Below are positions 8,231-18,254 of a stretch of DNA of 64,000 bases, in pieces. Both the position numbers and the translations under genes were made by a program. The DNA lies in the NCBI GenBank assembly GCA_026125285.1, contig JAHCLO010000020.1, forward strand, positions 60,090 to 124,089, read 5' to 3'. How positions within the stretch are numbered: the stretch's first letter is position 1; each line of letters begins with the position of its first letter. The notes under the pieces were generated by a model, which was not told the DNA's origin, searched no databases, and was given only the letters and a program-made list of their open reading frames with translations. The DNA comes from Verrucomicrobiia bacterium (lineage in GTDB: Bacteria; Verrucomicrobiota; Verrucomicrobiia; Limisphaerales; JADLHS01).

Positions 8231-11092
8231 ATGAACCAAAACACATTCTTCCAAACCTCGCGGACCATATTTCTCGCTTGCCTGATTGCCGCTTCAGGTT
8301 TCCTGTCAGCGCATTCGGCCCTCAGTCAAGACTGGCTCACCCTGGCCAATCCGCATTGGAACATCACGCTTACTGACGCGGGCTACTCGGACTTCCTGCT
8401 CGACAATACGCCGGGCTTCGAGGGCCGCGAATATCTCTCCGGCGAATGGGGCGCGGCGGTGGGTTATCAACTCTCCGGTGGCGCGGTCGTTTCGCCTTTG
8501 TGGCTCGAGAAGAATTTCTGGTTCCCGGATTGGGTCACGGATTCCGACTTCGGGGTGAAGTCGCCCATCGCGCAGATTGGTGTGAACGCCGACAATCTGC
8601 CCATCGCACAATCCGTCCTCACCAACGCGCACCTCGAAGTCACGCTGCGGCACGAGATGCTCGACACGGTGACCGGCACGCCGATGGGCACGACACGCGC
8701 CTCAGCCGGCGGCGCGGGCAGTTCCATCCACAGCAGCCGTTACGTGCTCAAGCAGACCGCCACGATCAAGAACATTTTCGGCGGAGCGATTGCCAACGTG
8801 CAACTCTTCCAGTTCCTGCACGGCATCCATTCGCAACGCGGAGTTCATGACGACCGCCTCTACTCCGGCGCTTTGAGCAATTTCCAATACGACGTCACAC
8901 TCGCCGGAGTGGACCCCTGGGCCGCCGGCGCAAACAGTTCTACGGCCGGACTGGAGGATTTCATCGGCTTTCAAGCGAGCGTGTCCCCGAGCGCCTTTGA
9001 AATTGGCCACTATGGCATCGAGGGCAACGGGCTGGACGACCACAGTATCGGCAAACCGTCCGACGGCGTGCATCTGTCCGTCGAGAATAACTGGCTCACG
9101 CCGCCTTACAGCGCGCGCCAGGGCACGGACAACTTTGCGCCAACTCAACTTTGGGTGGGTGGCGCGCAGCGCTGGGAGCTCGGCAACCTCGCGAACGGCC
9201 AGTCGGTGAGCTTCGAATTAATTTTGAGTCTGCGCACTGGCACGCGCGTGCCCAGCGGGCCGGGCAGTTCCGGCGGCTGCAACGGCGGCTCCAGCGTGCC
9301 CGGTGGCGTGGATTATGAATTCGATGACGTGTCGGAGGACGGCGCGTGCTTTGCCGATTATTCGTGCGCCGACGAGGAGGAAATTGAAATCCGCGTTGCG
9401 CGCGGTGAGTTCGAGCTGTTCACCTTCCTGACGCCCGGCGGGCCGGCGCAGATTTGGGACGTCTCCTTCAACGGCGTGAACTCAGGCGCGATTCACCTCA
9501 CGTTCGCCTACGACCCGACGTTGCTGCCACCGGGCCTCGACCAAAGCACGCTATGCATTTATCACTTTGAAGACCACGCCTGGCACAAACTCGAAAGCAC
9601 GGTGGACCTGATGCACCACACCATCTCCGTGACCACCACCCATCTGTCTGCCTTTGCGCTCGGCGTGGAGGGCGGGACGACTTACACCGTGGGCGCCAGC
9701 GCATCGCCGGTCAGCGGCGGCACGGTCACCGGCGGCGGAACGCAACCCGGCGGCGCCAGCGTCACGCTCGTTGCGACACCGGCCACGGGTTACGTCTTTG
9801 TGAACTGGACAGAAGACGGCGTGCCAGTGAGCGGTTCGCCAAGTTATACCTTCTCTGCGCAAGCGGATCGCACGCTCGTTGCGAATTTCGTTTCCGCCGG
9901 CGGTGATGTGATCATCACCACGAGTTCGTCGCCGGCCATCGGCGGTTCGACGCTCGGCGACGGAGCATACACTCCAGGCATGAACGCCACCGTGACCGCC
10001 ATTCCCAACCTCGGTTACAAATTCTCGAAGTGGCTGGTCAATGACGTGATCGTCAGCACCGCGCGCACGAACACCTTCACCGTGACGACCAATCGCGTGC
10101 TGGTGGCGAAGTTCAAGCCGGTGTATTACGTCTCGGTCAGCGCCGATCCGCCCAACGGCGGTGAAGTGGAGGCCGACCCAATTTATGAAGTCGGCGAACT
10201 GGCCAAGCTGAAGGCCAAGCCGAAGGCGGGCTGGTGCTTCGTCAAGTGGACACAGAACGGCGCGACGGTGAGCACCGATCCGAACTATCAATTCAACGCC
10301 ACCGCCAACCGCACGCTCGTAGGCCATTTCGCGCAGGGCAACCGCATTGACGCCAGCGTTTATCTCGGTGTGGGCGGCACGGTCACTGGCGGCGGCATTT
10401 ACGCCAACGGCGCAAGCGTCATGCTCGTGGCCAGCGCCAATCCAGGCTACGCGTTTTTGAACTGGACCGAAGCCGGCATGCCGGTGAGCACCAACGACAC
10501 GTACGCGTTCACCTGCACCACCAACCGGACGCTCTTTGCCAACTTCATCGCCGCCACCATTCCCGACACGAACTCGGCGCCCATCGCTCTCGGCAGCGGC
10601 TTCTACCAACTCGCCGACCAGCCATTGGCCATCAACCTTGACGACCTGATGTGGAGCGATTACGACCCGGACGGCGACCCGATCACGTTCGTCAGCATCA
10701 ACGCAACCAGTTCCAATGGACTCGCGCTCACGACCAACGCGACACAAATCCTGGTTCCAGCCAACGCGGTTGCCGACGGCTTTAATTACACCATTGCCGA
10801 CAGCCACGGCGCGACTGCGGTCGGCACGGCGACGATTTCCATCATCACCAATGTCACCAGCGCAGGTCTTTCGGTGGACCTGGGTTTTCCGGGCGCCGCC
10901 ACTGCCAGTTTCAGCGGCGTGCCGTGGTATTACTACGAGTGCCAGCGTGCGACCAACGCGACGTTCACCGGGACGCTGCAAACCTGGCCCGTGCAAGCGT
11001 GGGCCGACGGCTCGATTTACGTCTGGGATGATTTCAGCGACCTGGGCAACCAACCGCCGCAGGCGTTCTATCGGCTGCGCTACAATCCATGA
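8231..11092 (+). CDS. Exported InlB-repeat protein of unknown function
   Basis: The product is 953 residues. ATG 8231 gives a clean signal peptide (TIFLACLIAASGFLSAHSALSQ); the in-frame TTG at 8204 only adds nine residues. Residues about 35-360 form a domain I do not recognise. A beta-sandwich stretch follows, with Cys-containing loops (GACFADYSCADEEE) and the motif HLSAFALG near 480. Four consecutive InlB/Listeria-type B repeats of about 72 residues come next (about 484-775), each with a GY/GW.F..W core and ending in (V/A)NF or a variant. A cadherin-like segment with DYDPDGDP (about 800-880) and a C-terminal module ending QAFYRLRYNP complete it. The repeats suggest an extended surface adhesin or scaffold. 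It sits between the beta-helix gene and the multihaem cytochrome gene on one strand with short gaps (28 and 19 bases), so one transcript is plausible. Confidence 0.75.
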   Translation: MNQNTFFQTSRTIFLACLIAASGFLSAHSALSQDWLTLANPHWNITLTDAGYSDFLLDNTPGFEGREYLSGEWGAAVGYQLSGGAVVSPLWLEKNFWFPDWVTDSDFGVKSPIAQIGVNADNLPIAQSVLTNAHLEVTLRHEMLDTVTGTPMGTTRASAGGAGSSIHSSRYVLKQTATIKNIFGGAIANVQLFQFLHGIHSQRGVHDDRLYSGALSNFQYDVTLAGVDPWAAGANSSTAGLEDFIGFQASVSPSAFEIGHYGIEGNGLDDHSIGKPSDGVHLSVENNWLTPPYSARQGTDNFAPTQLWVGGAQRWELGNLANGQSVSFELILSLRTGTRVPSGPGSSGGCNGGSSVPGGVDYEFDDVSEDGACFADYSCADEEEIEIRVARGEFELFTFLTPGGPAQIWDVSFNGVNSGAIHLTFAYDPTLLPPGLDQSTLCIYHFEDHAWHKLESTVDLMHHTISVTTTHLSAFALGVEGGTTYTVGASASPVSGGTVTGGGTQPGGASVTLVATPATGYVFVNWTEDGVPVSGSPSYTFSAQADRTLVANFVSAGGDVIITTSSSPAIGGSTLGDGAYTPGMNATVTAIPNLGYKFSKWLVNDVIVSTARTNTFTVTTNRVLVAKFKPVYYVSVSADPPNGGEVEADPIYEVGELAKLKAKPKAGWCFVKWTQNGATVSTDPNYQFNATANRTLVGHFAQGNRIDASVYLGVGGTVTGGGIYANGASVMLVASANPGYAFLNWTEAGMPVSTNDTYAFTCTTNRTLFANFIAATIPDTNSAPIALGSGFYQLADQPLAINLDDLMWSDYDPDGDPITFVSINATSSNGLALTTNATQILVPANAVADGFNYTIADSHGATAVGTATISIITNVTSAGLSVDLGFPGAATASFSGVPWYYYECQRATNATFTGTLQTWPVQAWADGSIYVWDDFSDLGNQPPQAFYRLRYNP
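9681..10554 (+). repeat. Four tandem InlB-type repeats within a coding region
   Basis: Four units of about 216 bases start near 9681, 9906, 10128 and 10344. Units 1 and 4 are alike even at the DNA level (GGCGGCACGGTCACYGGCGG, then a shared GCSAGCGTCA segment), which suggests recent intragenic duplication. Units 2 and 3 are more diverged. Confidence 0.7.
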
Positions 11093-11111
11093 CCCGGCAC
11101 TTGTCACATGT

Positions 11112-13565
11112 ATGAAGACTGGAATCGTTCGCGTCGTTCTCAGCCTCTCGTTGTTCACGACCTCGTTACATTCACCCGATTCTACGCGAGCCGCCAACAA
11201 CCAGATTCTCGGCTGGAACAACCTCGGGATGCACTGCATGGACAGCGACTACTCGGTGTTCAGCATCCTGCCGCCCTACAACACGATTGACGCGCAACTC
11301 ATCGTCGCCGGCAAACTCATCACCAACGGCAGCGGTTACACCGTGACGTATCAGGCCGTCGCCGATCCCGACGGTTCGATCAACAAAACGTCCGCCGGCA
11401 AGGGCAACTGGATGGAATTTGCGTCCCTGCTCTACGGCGGTGTCGCAACGAACCAGGGACTGCCATTTCCGGATCCGAATCTGTCCTTCTGGATGCCTGG
11501 CAGCAGCAACACGCCGCAGGCGATGGTGTTCGACGCTGACATGAAGTGGTTCTTCGCCTACGGCATTCCGATCACGCCCTACGATGACACCGGCAACAAG
11601 AATCCGTATCCGATGATGCGCCTCATCGCGCGCAACGGCAGCGGCACGGCCATCGCCACCAACGACATCGTGCTGCCGGTCTCGGACGAAATGGACTGCC
11701 GCGCCTGCCACGCGTCCGGCACGCAAGCCGCCGCGCAACCAGCGGCGGGTTGGGTGTGGAGCGATAATCCCGAACGCGATTTCCGGCTGAACATTCTGCG
11801 GCTGCACGACGAACAGAACTTCGCGCAGCATCACGACTTGTATGTGTCGGCGCTGGCCGCGCGCGACTTCAATCCGCAGGGGCTGTATCGCGGAGTTGTG
11901 GCGGACGGCAAGCCGGTGCTCTGCGCCGTCTGCCATGCCAGCGAGGCGTTGGGCGCGGGCAGTTACAGCAACATCCCGCCCCTCACTGCGTCGGTTCACG
12001 CCAAGCACGCGACCGTGGTTGATCCCGATCTGCTGATCACATTGGACAATTCGGCACATCGCGAAGCCTGCTACCGCTGCCATCCCGGTTCCGCCACGAA
12101 ATGTCTGCGCGGCGCGATGGGCGGGGCGATTGCCAACGACGGCACCATGGCGATGCAATGCCAGAGCTGTCACGGCAATATGAGCAACGTCGGCAAAGCC
12201 AGCCGCACTGGCTGGCTGCATGAGCCGACCTGCCAGCAATGCCACTCCGGCACCGCCACGAGCAACAACGGCCAGATTCGCTACACCTCCTGCTTCACCG
12301 ACACGAACCTGTGGATCGAGCGGGTGGCGGTGAACCAGACCTTCGCCACCAAATCGAACTCTCCCGCGCCGGGCCTTTCGCTTTATCGCTTCTCGACCGG
12401 TCACGGCGGCCTGCAATGCTCCGCCTGTCACGGCTCGACCCACGCCGAGTTTCCCGCCACCCACCGCAACGACAACGTGCGCAACGAAAAGATCCAAGGC
12501 CACGCCGGCGTGATGATGGAATGTACCGCCTGCCACGTTTCGATGAACGTGAACAGTTCCACCGCGCGCGGCGGCCCGCACGGAATGCATCCGGTCGGCG
12601 CAAACTGGGTAAAGGATCATCACGACTTCATCGGCGGCCTCGCCAACTGTCAGGTTTGTCACGGCGTGGATTATCGCGGCACGCCGCTCTCGCGGATGCA
12701 GGCGAGCCGCATCATCAATGTCAGCATGGACGGCACGCCCGTCAGTTTCCCGACGTACCAAGGCGCGGAGGTGGGTTGCTACAACTGTCACAACGGGCCG
12801 ACCCAGAGCAGCGCGAACACGACCGCGAATCCCACCGCCACGAGCTTCGTCACCAACACCCTCAACCACCAGCCCCTCGCGTTCGCGCTGCCCATCGGCG
12901 GGGCGGGCGCGTCAGGACGGATCATCGCGCAACCCGCGCACGGCTCGGTGGGATTGAGCAACAACCTCGCGACCTATTTCCCCGAACCGGGCTATGTGGG
13001 CAACGACACCTTCACCTTCGCCGCGTGGAACGGCTCAAAGAATTCCACGCTGGCGACGGGCACGGTGACGGTGGCGCAAGGTCCGTTCTCGATCACAGCC
13101 AAGACCTTTGTGCCCCCCAACTATCCGGCGAACTGGGCCGCGCCGTTCACCGTGCTGCCAATCCTCAGCAACGTCGTGGGTACGGTCACGTTCGAGTGGA
13201 ATTTCGGCGACGTCTCGCCGCCCAGCACCAATCAATATGCCGCCCACGCTTACGCCAGTGCGGGCAATTACAGTTGGTCCGTTGTGTCGCGGCTGCTAAC
13301 GAACGGCGTGAGCGCACAGACGGTGACCAACACGGGTCTGATTGAGGTTGGCTCGGCGATGAGCCTGGTTGCGAACCAGACCGGAGACTCAGTCAGCCTC
13401 TCGTGGCCCAAATTCCCCGGCGACACCCTGCTCGAACAGTCGCCGCTTGTCGGTTCGGGCGCGAACTGGACCGTTTGCACCAACGCGGTCGAAGACGGCA
13501 GCGGCGCAATTTCCATCGCAGTGCCGAACGCGGGAATGAATTTCTATCGGCTAAGAAAATTATGA
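11112..13565 (+). CDS. Nine-haem cytochrome c with Ig-like and PKD modules
   Basis: The 817-residue product starts at ATG 11112, which gives a signal peptide (MKTGIVRVVLSLSLFTTSLHS). The longer open frame from 10716 overlaps the upstream gene and encodes an unlikely Arg-rich leader. The mature N-terminus has the GWNNLGMHCMDSDYSVF motif. Nine CxxCH haem-c sites follow between residues 196 and 560: CRACH, CAVCH, CYRCH, CQSCH, CQQCH, CSACH, CTACH, CQVCH and CYNCH. After the haem region come an Ig-like segment (PEPGYVGNDTFTF, about 600-660), a PKD domain (FEWNFGDVSPP, about 695-735) and a C-terminal module ending MNFYRLRKL. It is predicted to be periplasmic or extracellular and involved in electron transfer. 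The partner and terminal acceptor are unknown. The gene is convergent with gatA, 35 bases away. Confidence 0.85.
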   Translation: MKTGIVRVVLSLSLFTTSLHSPDSTRAANNQILGWNNLGMHCMDSDYSVFSILPPYNTIDAQLIVAGKLITNGSGYTVTYQAVADPDGSINKTSAGKGNWMEFASLLYGGVATNQGLPFPDPNLSFWMPGSSNTPQAMVFDADMKWFFAYGIPITPYDDTGNKNPYPMMRLIARNGSGTAIATNDIVLPVSDEMDCRACHASGTQAAAQPAAGWVWSDNPERDFRLNILRLHDEQNFAQHHDLYVSALAARDFNPQGLYRGVVADGKPVLCAVCHASEALGAGSYSNIPPLTASVHAKHATVVDPDLLITLDNSAHREACYRCHPGSATKCLRGAMGGAIANDGTMAMQCQSCHGNMSNVGKASRTGWLHEPTCQQCHSGTATSNNGQIRYTSCFTDTNLWIERVAVNQTFATKSNSPAPGLSLYRFSTGHGGLQCSACHGSTHAEFPATHRNDNVRNEKIQGHAGVMMECTACHVSMNVNSSTARGGPHGMHPVGANWVKDHHDFIGGLANCQVCHGVDYRGTPLSRMQASRIINVSMDGTPVSFPTYQGAEVGCYNCHNGPTQSSANTTANPTATSFVTNTLNHQPLAFALPIGGAGASGRIIAQPAHGSVGLSNNLATYFPEPGYVGNDTFTFAAWNGSKNSTLATGTVTVAQGPFSITAKTFVPPNYPANWAAPFTVLPILSNVVGTVTFEWNFGDVSPPSTNQYAAHAYASAGNYSWSVVSRLLTNGVSAQTVTNTGLIEVGSAMSLVANQTGDSVSLSWPKFPGDTLLEQSPLVGSGANWTVCTNAVEDGSGAISIAVPNAGMNFYRLRKL

Positions 13566-13600
13566 GCCAGTCGTCGCCAATGTGTCTGAACGGCAGCGAC

Positions 13601-15094
13601 TCAACGACAACTCGCGTCTGCGACTGCGGAGACAAGGGGCGGCTTCTCCTTGTGCCAAGGGGTAATTTGTTCGTAGGCGTACGCGAGACGCAGAATGGTT
13701 TCTTCGCCAAACGGCTGGCCCAGCAACTGGAGACCGACCGGCAGCCTAGGCGAGGTGGTGAATCCGCACGGCACACTCAGGCCGCAGTTGCCAACCAGGT
13801 TGCACGAAATCGTGAAAATGTCGGCTAGGTACATTTGGAGCGGATCATCTGCCTTTTCGCCGATCTTGAACGCCGCCGTGGGCGAAGTCGGTGTCAGGAT
13901 GGCGTCCACTCGCTCAAAGGCCTTGAGGAAGTCCTGCCGGATAAGCGTGCGGACTTTCTGCGCACGCAAGTAGTAGGCGTCATAGTAGCCGCTGCTCAGG
14001 ACGTAAGTCCCCAGGATGATGCGGCGCTTTACTTCCGCGCCAAACCCTGCGCCACGCGTCTTGGAGTAAAGCTCGATGGGGTCCGCGCCGTCCACGCGTG
14101 CGCCGTAGCGGATGCCGTCGAAGCGTGCCAGATTCGCGGAAGCCTCGGCCGTGGCAATGATGTAATAGGTCGCAATCGCGTAATCCGTGTGGGGCAGGGA
14201 AATCTCGACAATCTCCGCACCGAGGCTGGCGAAGTGTTGCATGGCTTGCTCCACCGCCGCTTTCACTTCTGCGTCCAAACCGCCGATCATGTATTCCCTG
14301 GGCAGACCGAGCCTCAAGCCTTTGATATCGCCGTGCAACGCCGTCGGGTAGTCCGGCACCGGTTGCGGCACGCTGGTGGAGTCGCGGGCATCGTGACCCG
14401 CAATCACTCCCAACATGGTCGCGGCATCCCGCACGGATTTGGTGAAGCAACCGATCTGATCGAGCGATGAAGCGTACGCCACCAGTCCGTACCGCGAGAC
14501 ACGACCGTAGGTGGGCTTCAATCCCACGCAACCGCACAGCGCCGCCGGTTGTCGCACGCTACCACCGGTGTCCGAACCCAGCGAGGCGATGCACTCGTCT
14601 GCGACTACCGCCGCCGCCGAACCGCCGGAGGAGCCGCCCGGAATGTGCGTGGTGTCCCACGGATTGCGTGTGACACCGAACGCGGAGTTTTCCGTCGAGC
14701 TGCCCATCGCGAACTCGTCCATATTCAAGCGGCCAAATACCACCGCACCCGCAGCTTTCAGTTTCTCGATCACCGTGGCGTCGTACGGCGAGACAAACTG
14801 ACCAAGGATCTTGGACGCGCAGGTGAGCGGCTGGCCTTTGACGGCGATGACGTCCTTGATGGCGATGGGCACGCCGAGCAACGGTTGCTCTGTGTGCGTG
14901 GCTCCGCGGGAGATGGCCTGATCCGCCACCTCCGCTTGTGCGAGCGCCTCCGCTGCGTCGCAGTTGATGAAAGCCTGGATGTTTCCATCCACGCGCTGGA
15001 TTTGATCCAAGCAGGCCTGCGTGGCGTCGCGTGACGAAACGTCGCGCTGGGCGAGCTTCGCGGTGAGTTCGGCAATGGTGAGTTGGTTCAGCAT
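13601..15094 (-). CDS. gatA: Asp-tRNA(Asn)/Glu-tRNA(Gln) amidotransferase subunit A
   Basis: GatA is the glutaminase subunit of GatCAB: it releases ammonia from glutamine for transamidation of misacylated Glu-tRNA(Gln) and/or Asp-tRNA(Asn) in the cytoplasm. The 497-residue protein has the full amidase signature ([13 protein letters not shown] and [18 protein letters not shown]). By alignment with known GatA proteins the Ser-cisSer-Lys triad is S179, S155 and K80. The start at 15094 ([10 protein letters not shown]) matches the family; the frame extends 11 residues further to 15127. gatB and gatC are not in the window. asnS lies close by on the opposite strand, so this GatCAB is probably needed mainly for Gln-tRNA(Gln). 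Confidence 0.96.
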   Translation of the reverse strand: MLNQLTIAELTAKLAQRDVSSRDATQACLDQIQRVDGNIQAFINCDAAEALAQAEVADQAISRGATHTEQPLLGVPIAIKDVIAVKGQPLTCASKILGQFVSPYDATVIEKLKAAGAVVFGRLNMDEFAMGSSTENSAFGVTRNPWDTTHIPGGSSGGSAAAVVADECIASLGSDTGGSVRQPAALCGCVGLKPTYGRVSRYGLVAYASSLDQIGCFTKSVRDAATMLGVIAGHDARDSTSVPQPVPDYPTALHGDIKGLRLGLPREYMIGGLDAEVKAAVEQAMQHFASLGAEIVEISLPHTDYAIATYYIIATAEASANLARFDGIRYGARVDGADPIELYSKTRGAGFGAEVKRRIILGTYVLSSGYYDAYYLRAQKVRTLIRQDFLKAFERVDAILTPTSPTAAFKIGEKADDPLQMYLADIFTISCNLVGNCGLSVPCGFTTSPRLPVGLQLLGQPFGEETILRLAYAYEQITPWHKEKPPLVSAVADASCR

Positions 15095-15276
15095 CCGCGA
15101 CGCGAAAAGTGGCGAACGCCATCCCAAAAGGCAAAAATAAACTGCTCAACGTGGCTCAAGGCCAACTCGACAAGCCAAATTCACCGAATCATCGGCTGAC
15201 GTTACGCCCGAGAAGATGAGAGCGATGAAGGCGGAACCCTGTTTGCTCGGCAACGAAGCTGGTGCCAAGCGGCCAA

Positions 15277-15573
15277 TCAATTCGTCCCCTGACCATTCTG
15301 CGGCAAAGGAATGGTGGACGCCGGTTCTGCCGGTTCGCTGTCCTGCTCGAAATCATCCTCCGGCGTCAGGAGGTAAGTTGCGAGGGAAACCAACTGGCGA
15401 ACCGCCACGCAACCGCGTTCATACCAATGGTGGCGGACCTGAAAGCCAAGCCTTTCAGGGACAACGGCGGCCGCCCAAAGCGAACCGCCCAACAGGATGA
15501 GGGCGGCTGGCAAGATCAGCCAGTAAAGGGCCTTCGGCCTCCGCCATCGCATCGTTCGAGTATTCGGATTCAT
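15277..15573 (-). CDS. Small single-pass membrane protein, unknown
   Basis: 98 residues: a basic N-terminus ([10 protein letters not shown]), one membrane segment ([20 protein letters not shown], about 17-36) and a soluble acidic tail ending in a Pro/Gln-rich stretch. This positive-inside topology points to an inner-membrane protein with its tail in the periplasm. AGGA lies about 11 bases before the ATG. I do not recognise a family. It lies between gatA and asnS, antisense to a non-coding leader, so it does not conflict with asnS once the true asnS start at 15748 is used. It could be spurious, but the hydrophobicity pattern and ribosome site favour a real gene. Confidence 0.45.
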   Translation of the reverse strand: MNPNTRTMRWRRPKALYWLILPAALILLGGSLWAAAVVPERLGFQVRHHWYERGCVAVRQLVSLATYLLTPEDDFEQDSEPAEPASTIPLPQNGQGTN

Positions 15574-15747
15574 ATCATTCGGATTCCTGCAGCGAGTAAC
15601 ACTCGCCGGTTTCGTCTGCTAACCCGCCGCAGGGTCCAATTGTTTCAACTATTTCAGCCGGCCAACCGGAGGGCGCAATTGAAGCAAACTTCCCGCTTGC
15701 CCGCCATCTCGGCGTTTCGTCAACATCGCCGCAACTGGAATGATATA

Positions 15748-17109
15748 ATGCGCACACTGATCAAACACATCCGGGCATTGTCCGCGCCCGCCGACGCTGT
15801 CATCGTCCAAGGCTGGGTACGCACGCGGCGCGACGCGAAGGGCTTTTCGTTTCTCGAGCTCAATGATGGTTCGTGCCTGGCGAACCTCCAGGTGGTGGTG
15901 GACGCCGGCATCCCGGGCAGCGCGCATCTGGCCAGCTTCACGACCGGTGCATCGGTGGTGGTCAATGGCAACCTGGTACCGTCCCCGGCGCCGGGACAGA
16001 AATGGGAACTCCGGGCGACGAAGATTGAACTCCTCGGGACCGCCGACGCGTCCTATCCCCTTCAGAAAAAAGGCCACACCCTGGAGTTTCTCCGCACGAT
16101 TGCCCATTTGCGTCCGCGCTCGAACCTCTTCGGCGCCGTGTTCCGCACGCGCAGCAAACTCGCATTCGCCGTGCATGAGTTTTTCCAGAGCCGCGAATTC
16201 ATTTATGTCCACACCCCGATCATCACGGCGAGCGATTGCGAAGGCGCGGGCGAAATGTTCCGCGTCACCACCCTCAAAGGCAAACCCGACGAGAAACCGG
16301 AGGCGGATTTCTTTGGCAAACCCACTTATCTGACCGTGAGCGGGCAGCTAGAAGGCGAAACCTTCGCGTGCGCGTTGTCGAACATTTACACCTTCGGCCC
16401 GACCTTTCGCGCCGAGAACTCCAACACCGCGCGGCACGCCGCGGAATTTTGGATGATTGAACCGGAGATGGCGTTTTGCGATTTGCCAGGTGACATGGAC
16501 CTGGCCGAAGAATTCATCAAGGCCATGGCCCGTTACGCGTTGGAACACTGCGCTGAGGACCTCGCGTTCTTCGCCAAATTCGTGGACAAGGGCGTGCCGG
16601 AGCGGCTGCAATTCGTGGTGGAGCGTCCCTTTGTTCGCGTGCCTTACACCGAGGCCGTCGGGATTCTGAAGCAGTCTGGCAAACCATTTGAATTCCCCGT
16701 GGACTACGGCCAAAACCTGCAATCCGAACACGAACGCTTCCTCACCGAAGAACATTTCAAATCGCCCACGACCGTCTTCAACTACCCTCGCGAGATCAAA
16801 CCCTTCTACATGCGCCTGAACGACGACGGCAAGACCGTGACCGCGATGGATGTGCTGGTGCCTGGCATCGGCGAGGTCATCGGCGGCGCGCAACGCGAGG
16901 AACGGCTGGCACAACTTCAGGAGAATCTTGAAGCCCACCAACTCAAGCCGGAGGATTACTGGTGGTACACGGACCTGCGGAGGTACGGCACCGTACCACA
17001 CGCCGGTTTTGGGTTGGGCTTCGAGCGCCTGCTGATGTTCCTCACCGGCGTGGCCAACATCCGCGACGTGATTCCCTTTGCCCGTACGCCCGGCAACGCG
17101 GAGTTCTGA
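15748..17109 (+). CDS. asnS: Asparaginyl-tRNA synthetase
   Basis: AsnS charges tRNA(Asn) with asparagine in the cytoplasm. The 453-residue product has the N-terminal OB-fold anticodon-binding domain (about 15-105, [20 protein letters not shown]) and a class II catalytic core. The core has motif 2 ([21 protein letters not shown]) and motif 3 with the AsnRS-type end [14 protein letters not shown] ... [11 protein letters not shown]. Class IIb synthetases specific for Asp would have a different motif 3 ending. ATG 15748 is chosen because the protein then begins exactly at the OB fold. The open frame continues upstream to 15262 but is low-complexity and overlaps an antisense small gene. Downstream it is convergent with the TPR gene (4-base gap). 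Confidence 0.95.
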   Translation: MRTLIKHIRALSAPADAVIVQGWVRTRRDAKGFSFLELNDGSCLANLQVVVDAGIPGSAHLASFTTGASVVVNGNLVPSPAPGQKWELRATKIELLGTADASYPLQKKGHTLEFLRTIAHLRPRSNLFGAVFRTRSKLAFAVHEFFQSREFIYVHTPIITASDCEGAGEMFRVTTLKGKPDEKPEADFFGKPTYLTVSGQLEGETFACALSNIYTFGPTFRAENSNTARHAAEFWMIEPEMAFCDLPGDMDLAEEFIKAMARYALEHCAEDLAFFAKFVDKGVPERLQFVVERPFVRVPYTEAVGILKQSGKPFEFPVDYGQNLQSEHERFLTEEHFKSPTTVFNYPREIKPFYMRLNDDGKTVTAMDVLVPGIGEVIGGAQREERLAQLQENLEAHQLKPEDYWWYTDLRRYGTVPHAGFGLGFERLLMFLTGVANIRDVIPFARTPGNAEF

Positions 17110-17113
17110 CGGC

Positions 17114-18091
17114 TCAGTGCAATTTGCCTTCGATGATCGGCGGTGGAACACTCGTGCCGCTGGCCTCGCGCTCCTTCTCCTCCAGGGTGCGCGCGAGGCG
17201 CGGCTTCAGTTCCTCGTAGATCGGCAGGGTAATCAGGTTCAGGTGTGCCCGCGCCTCGGCGAAGCGGCCGGCGTGCGTCTTGACGCGGGCAAAGTGAACG
17301 TGGATGCCCTGGCGTTCGACCTCAGTCTTCGCGAGTGTGAAGGCATTGGTCCAGGCCTGCAGCGCCTCGTCGTTGCGCGGCGGCTTGATGCCGTAGTAGG
17401 TCAGGGCCATGTCGGACGCGAGCGGCAGATCGTCGGGATCCAGCTTCATCGCCTCACGGTAAAGCGCCAGTGCCTTGTCGAAAACTTGTTGTTCGTTGAT
17501 GCGGTAATGTTCCATCGCGTCTTTGCGGAACAAAAACACCGTGGTGCCGAAATTCTGATAATAGACCGGTTCCTTCGAGTTGAGCGCAATGGCCTTCTCA
17601 TAATACTCAAAGGCTTTGGTCACCGGGCCGTTGTGGCCGTGGTAATTGGCCAGGTTGTTCCAGATGGCAGGGTCGTTTGGATCCAACTCGCGGGCCTTTT
17701 CCAGGTGCGGGAACGCGGCATCCTCCTCGCCGATGTCACTGAGGAAGCTCGCGTAGGCGACACGCACGCGGGCGTGATGAGGATGGCGTTTGATGAAATC
17801 TTCGTAACCCTGGCGCACCGTCGCAAACCGTTTGAGGATGCGCTGGTTGAGTTCCGCCGCGGGGAGCCCGGCGCCCTGCTGGGCAAAGGCGTTGTTTTCG
17901 CGAATCCACTTGTCCACCTCGGTCTGCGCCTCATCATCCTGCTCCATCAGCCGCTTGAATTCCTTTTCCACCGGATCACTGGCATCCGGAATGGTTGCGG
18001 TTACTCCCGCCTCAGCGGTTCGATTACTGACCGCAGCGGGCAGGCTTAACGCAACCAGCACGCTCAAAAAGATGATCAACGGATGATTCAC
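17114..18091 (-). CDS. Exported TPR-repeat protein
   Basis: 325 residues: a signal peptide (MNHPLIIFLSVLVALSLPAAVSN) followed by an alpha-helical region with tetratricopeptide repeats between about 85 and 260. Clear TPR consensus is seen in PHLEKARELDPNDPAIWNNL, AFEYYEKAIALNSKEPVYYQ and ALYREAMKLDPDDLPLASD. TPR proteins are protein-interaction scaffolds, and this one should act in the periplasm. No enzymatic domain is fused. Its partner is unknown and its neighbours (asnS, purU) give no clue. Start and length are unambiguous because the signal peptide begins at the first ATG. Confidence 0.8.
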   Translation of the reverse strand: MNHPLIIFLSVLVALSLPAAVSNRTAEAGVTATIPDASDPVEKEFKRLMEQDDEAQTEVDKWIRENNAFAQQGAGLPAAELNQRILKRFATVRQGYEDFIKRHPHHARVRVAYASFLSDIGEEDAAFPHLEKARELDPNDPAIWNNLANYHGHNGPVTKAFEYYEKAIALNSKEPVYYQNFGTTVFLFRKDAMEHYRINEQQVFDKALALYREAMKLDPDDLPLASDMALTYYGIKPPRNDEALQAWTNAFTLAKTEVERQGIHVHFARVKTHAGRFAEARAHLNLITLPIYEELKPRLARTLEEKEREASGTSVPPPIIEGKLH

Positions 18092-18254
18092 ATCGGGAAA
18101 CTACCATGTCAGGTTCGAGGGCGAAACGTCAAAACCAATGGCGGCGTCATCTAAACTCCGCCTTCAGGGGCGGCGTGTAGGCCATGAGGAGAAAACGTTG
18201 ATCATGCGTTTAGGCCACACGGCACAGCCCCGTCACGAATGCCCGAAGGACTCG

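Noticed and set aside
11172..12869. 565-codon minus-strand open frame opposite the cytochrome
   Set aside because: Shadow frame; the opposite strand holds nine CxxCH motifs in one reading frame.
13835..14470. Plus-strand frame inside gatA
   Set aside because: Antisense shadow of a highly conserved amidase gene.
15262..15747. N-terminal extension of asnS
   Set aside because: Basic low-complexity reading upstream of the OB fold and overlapping an antisense small gene; family starts at the OB fold.
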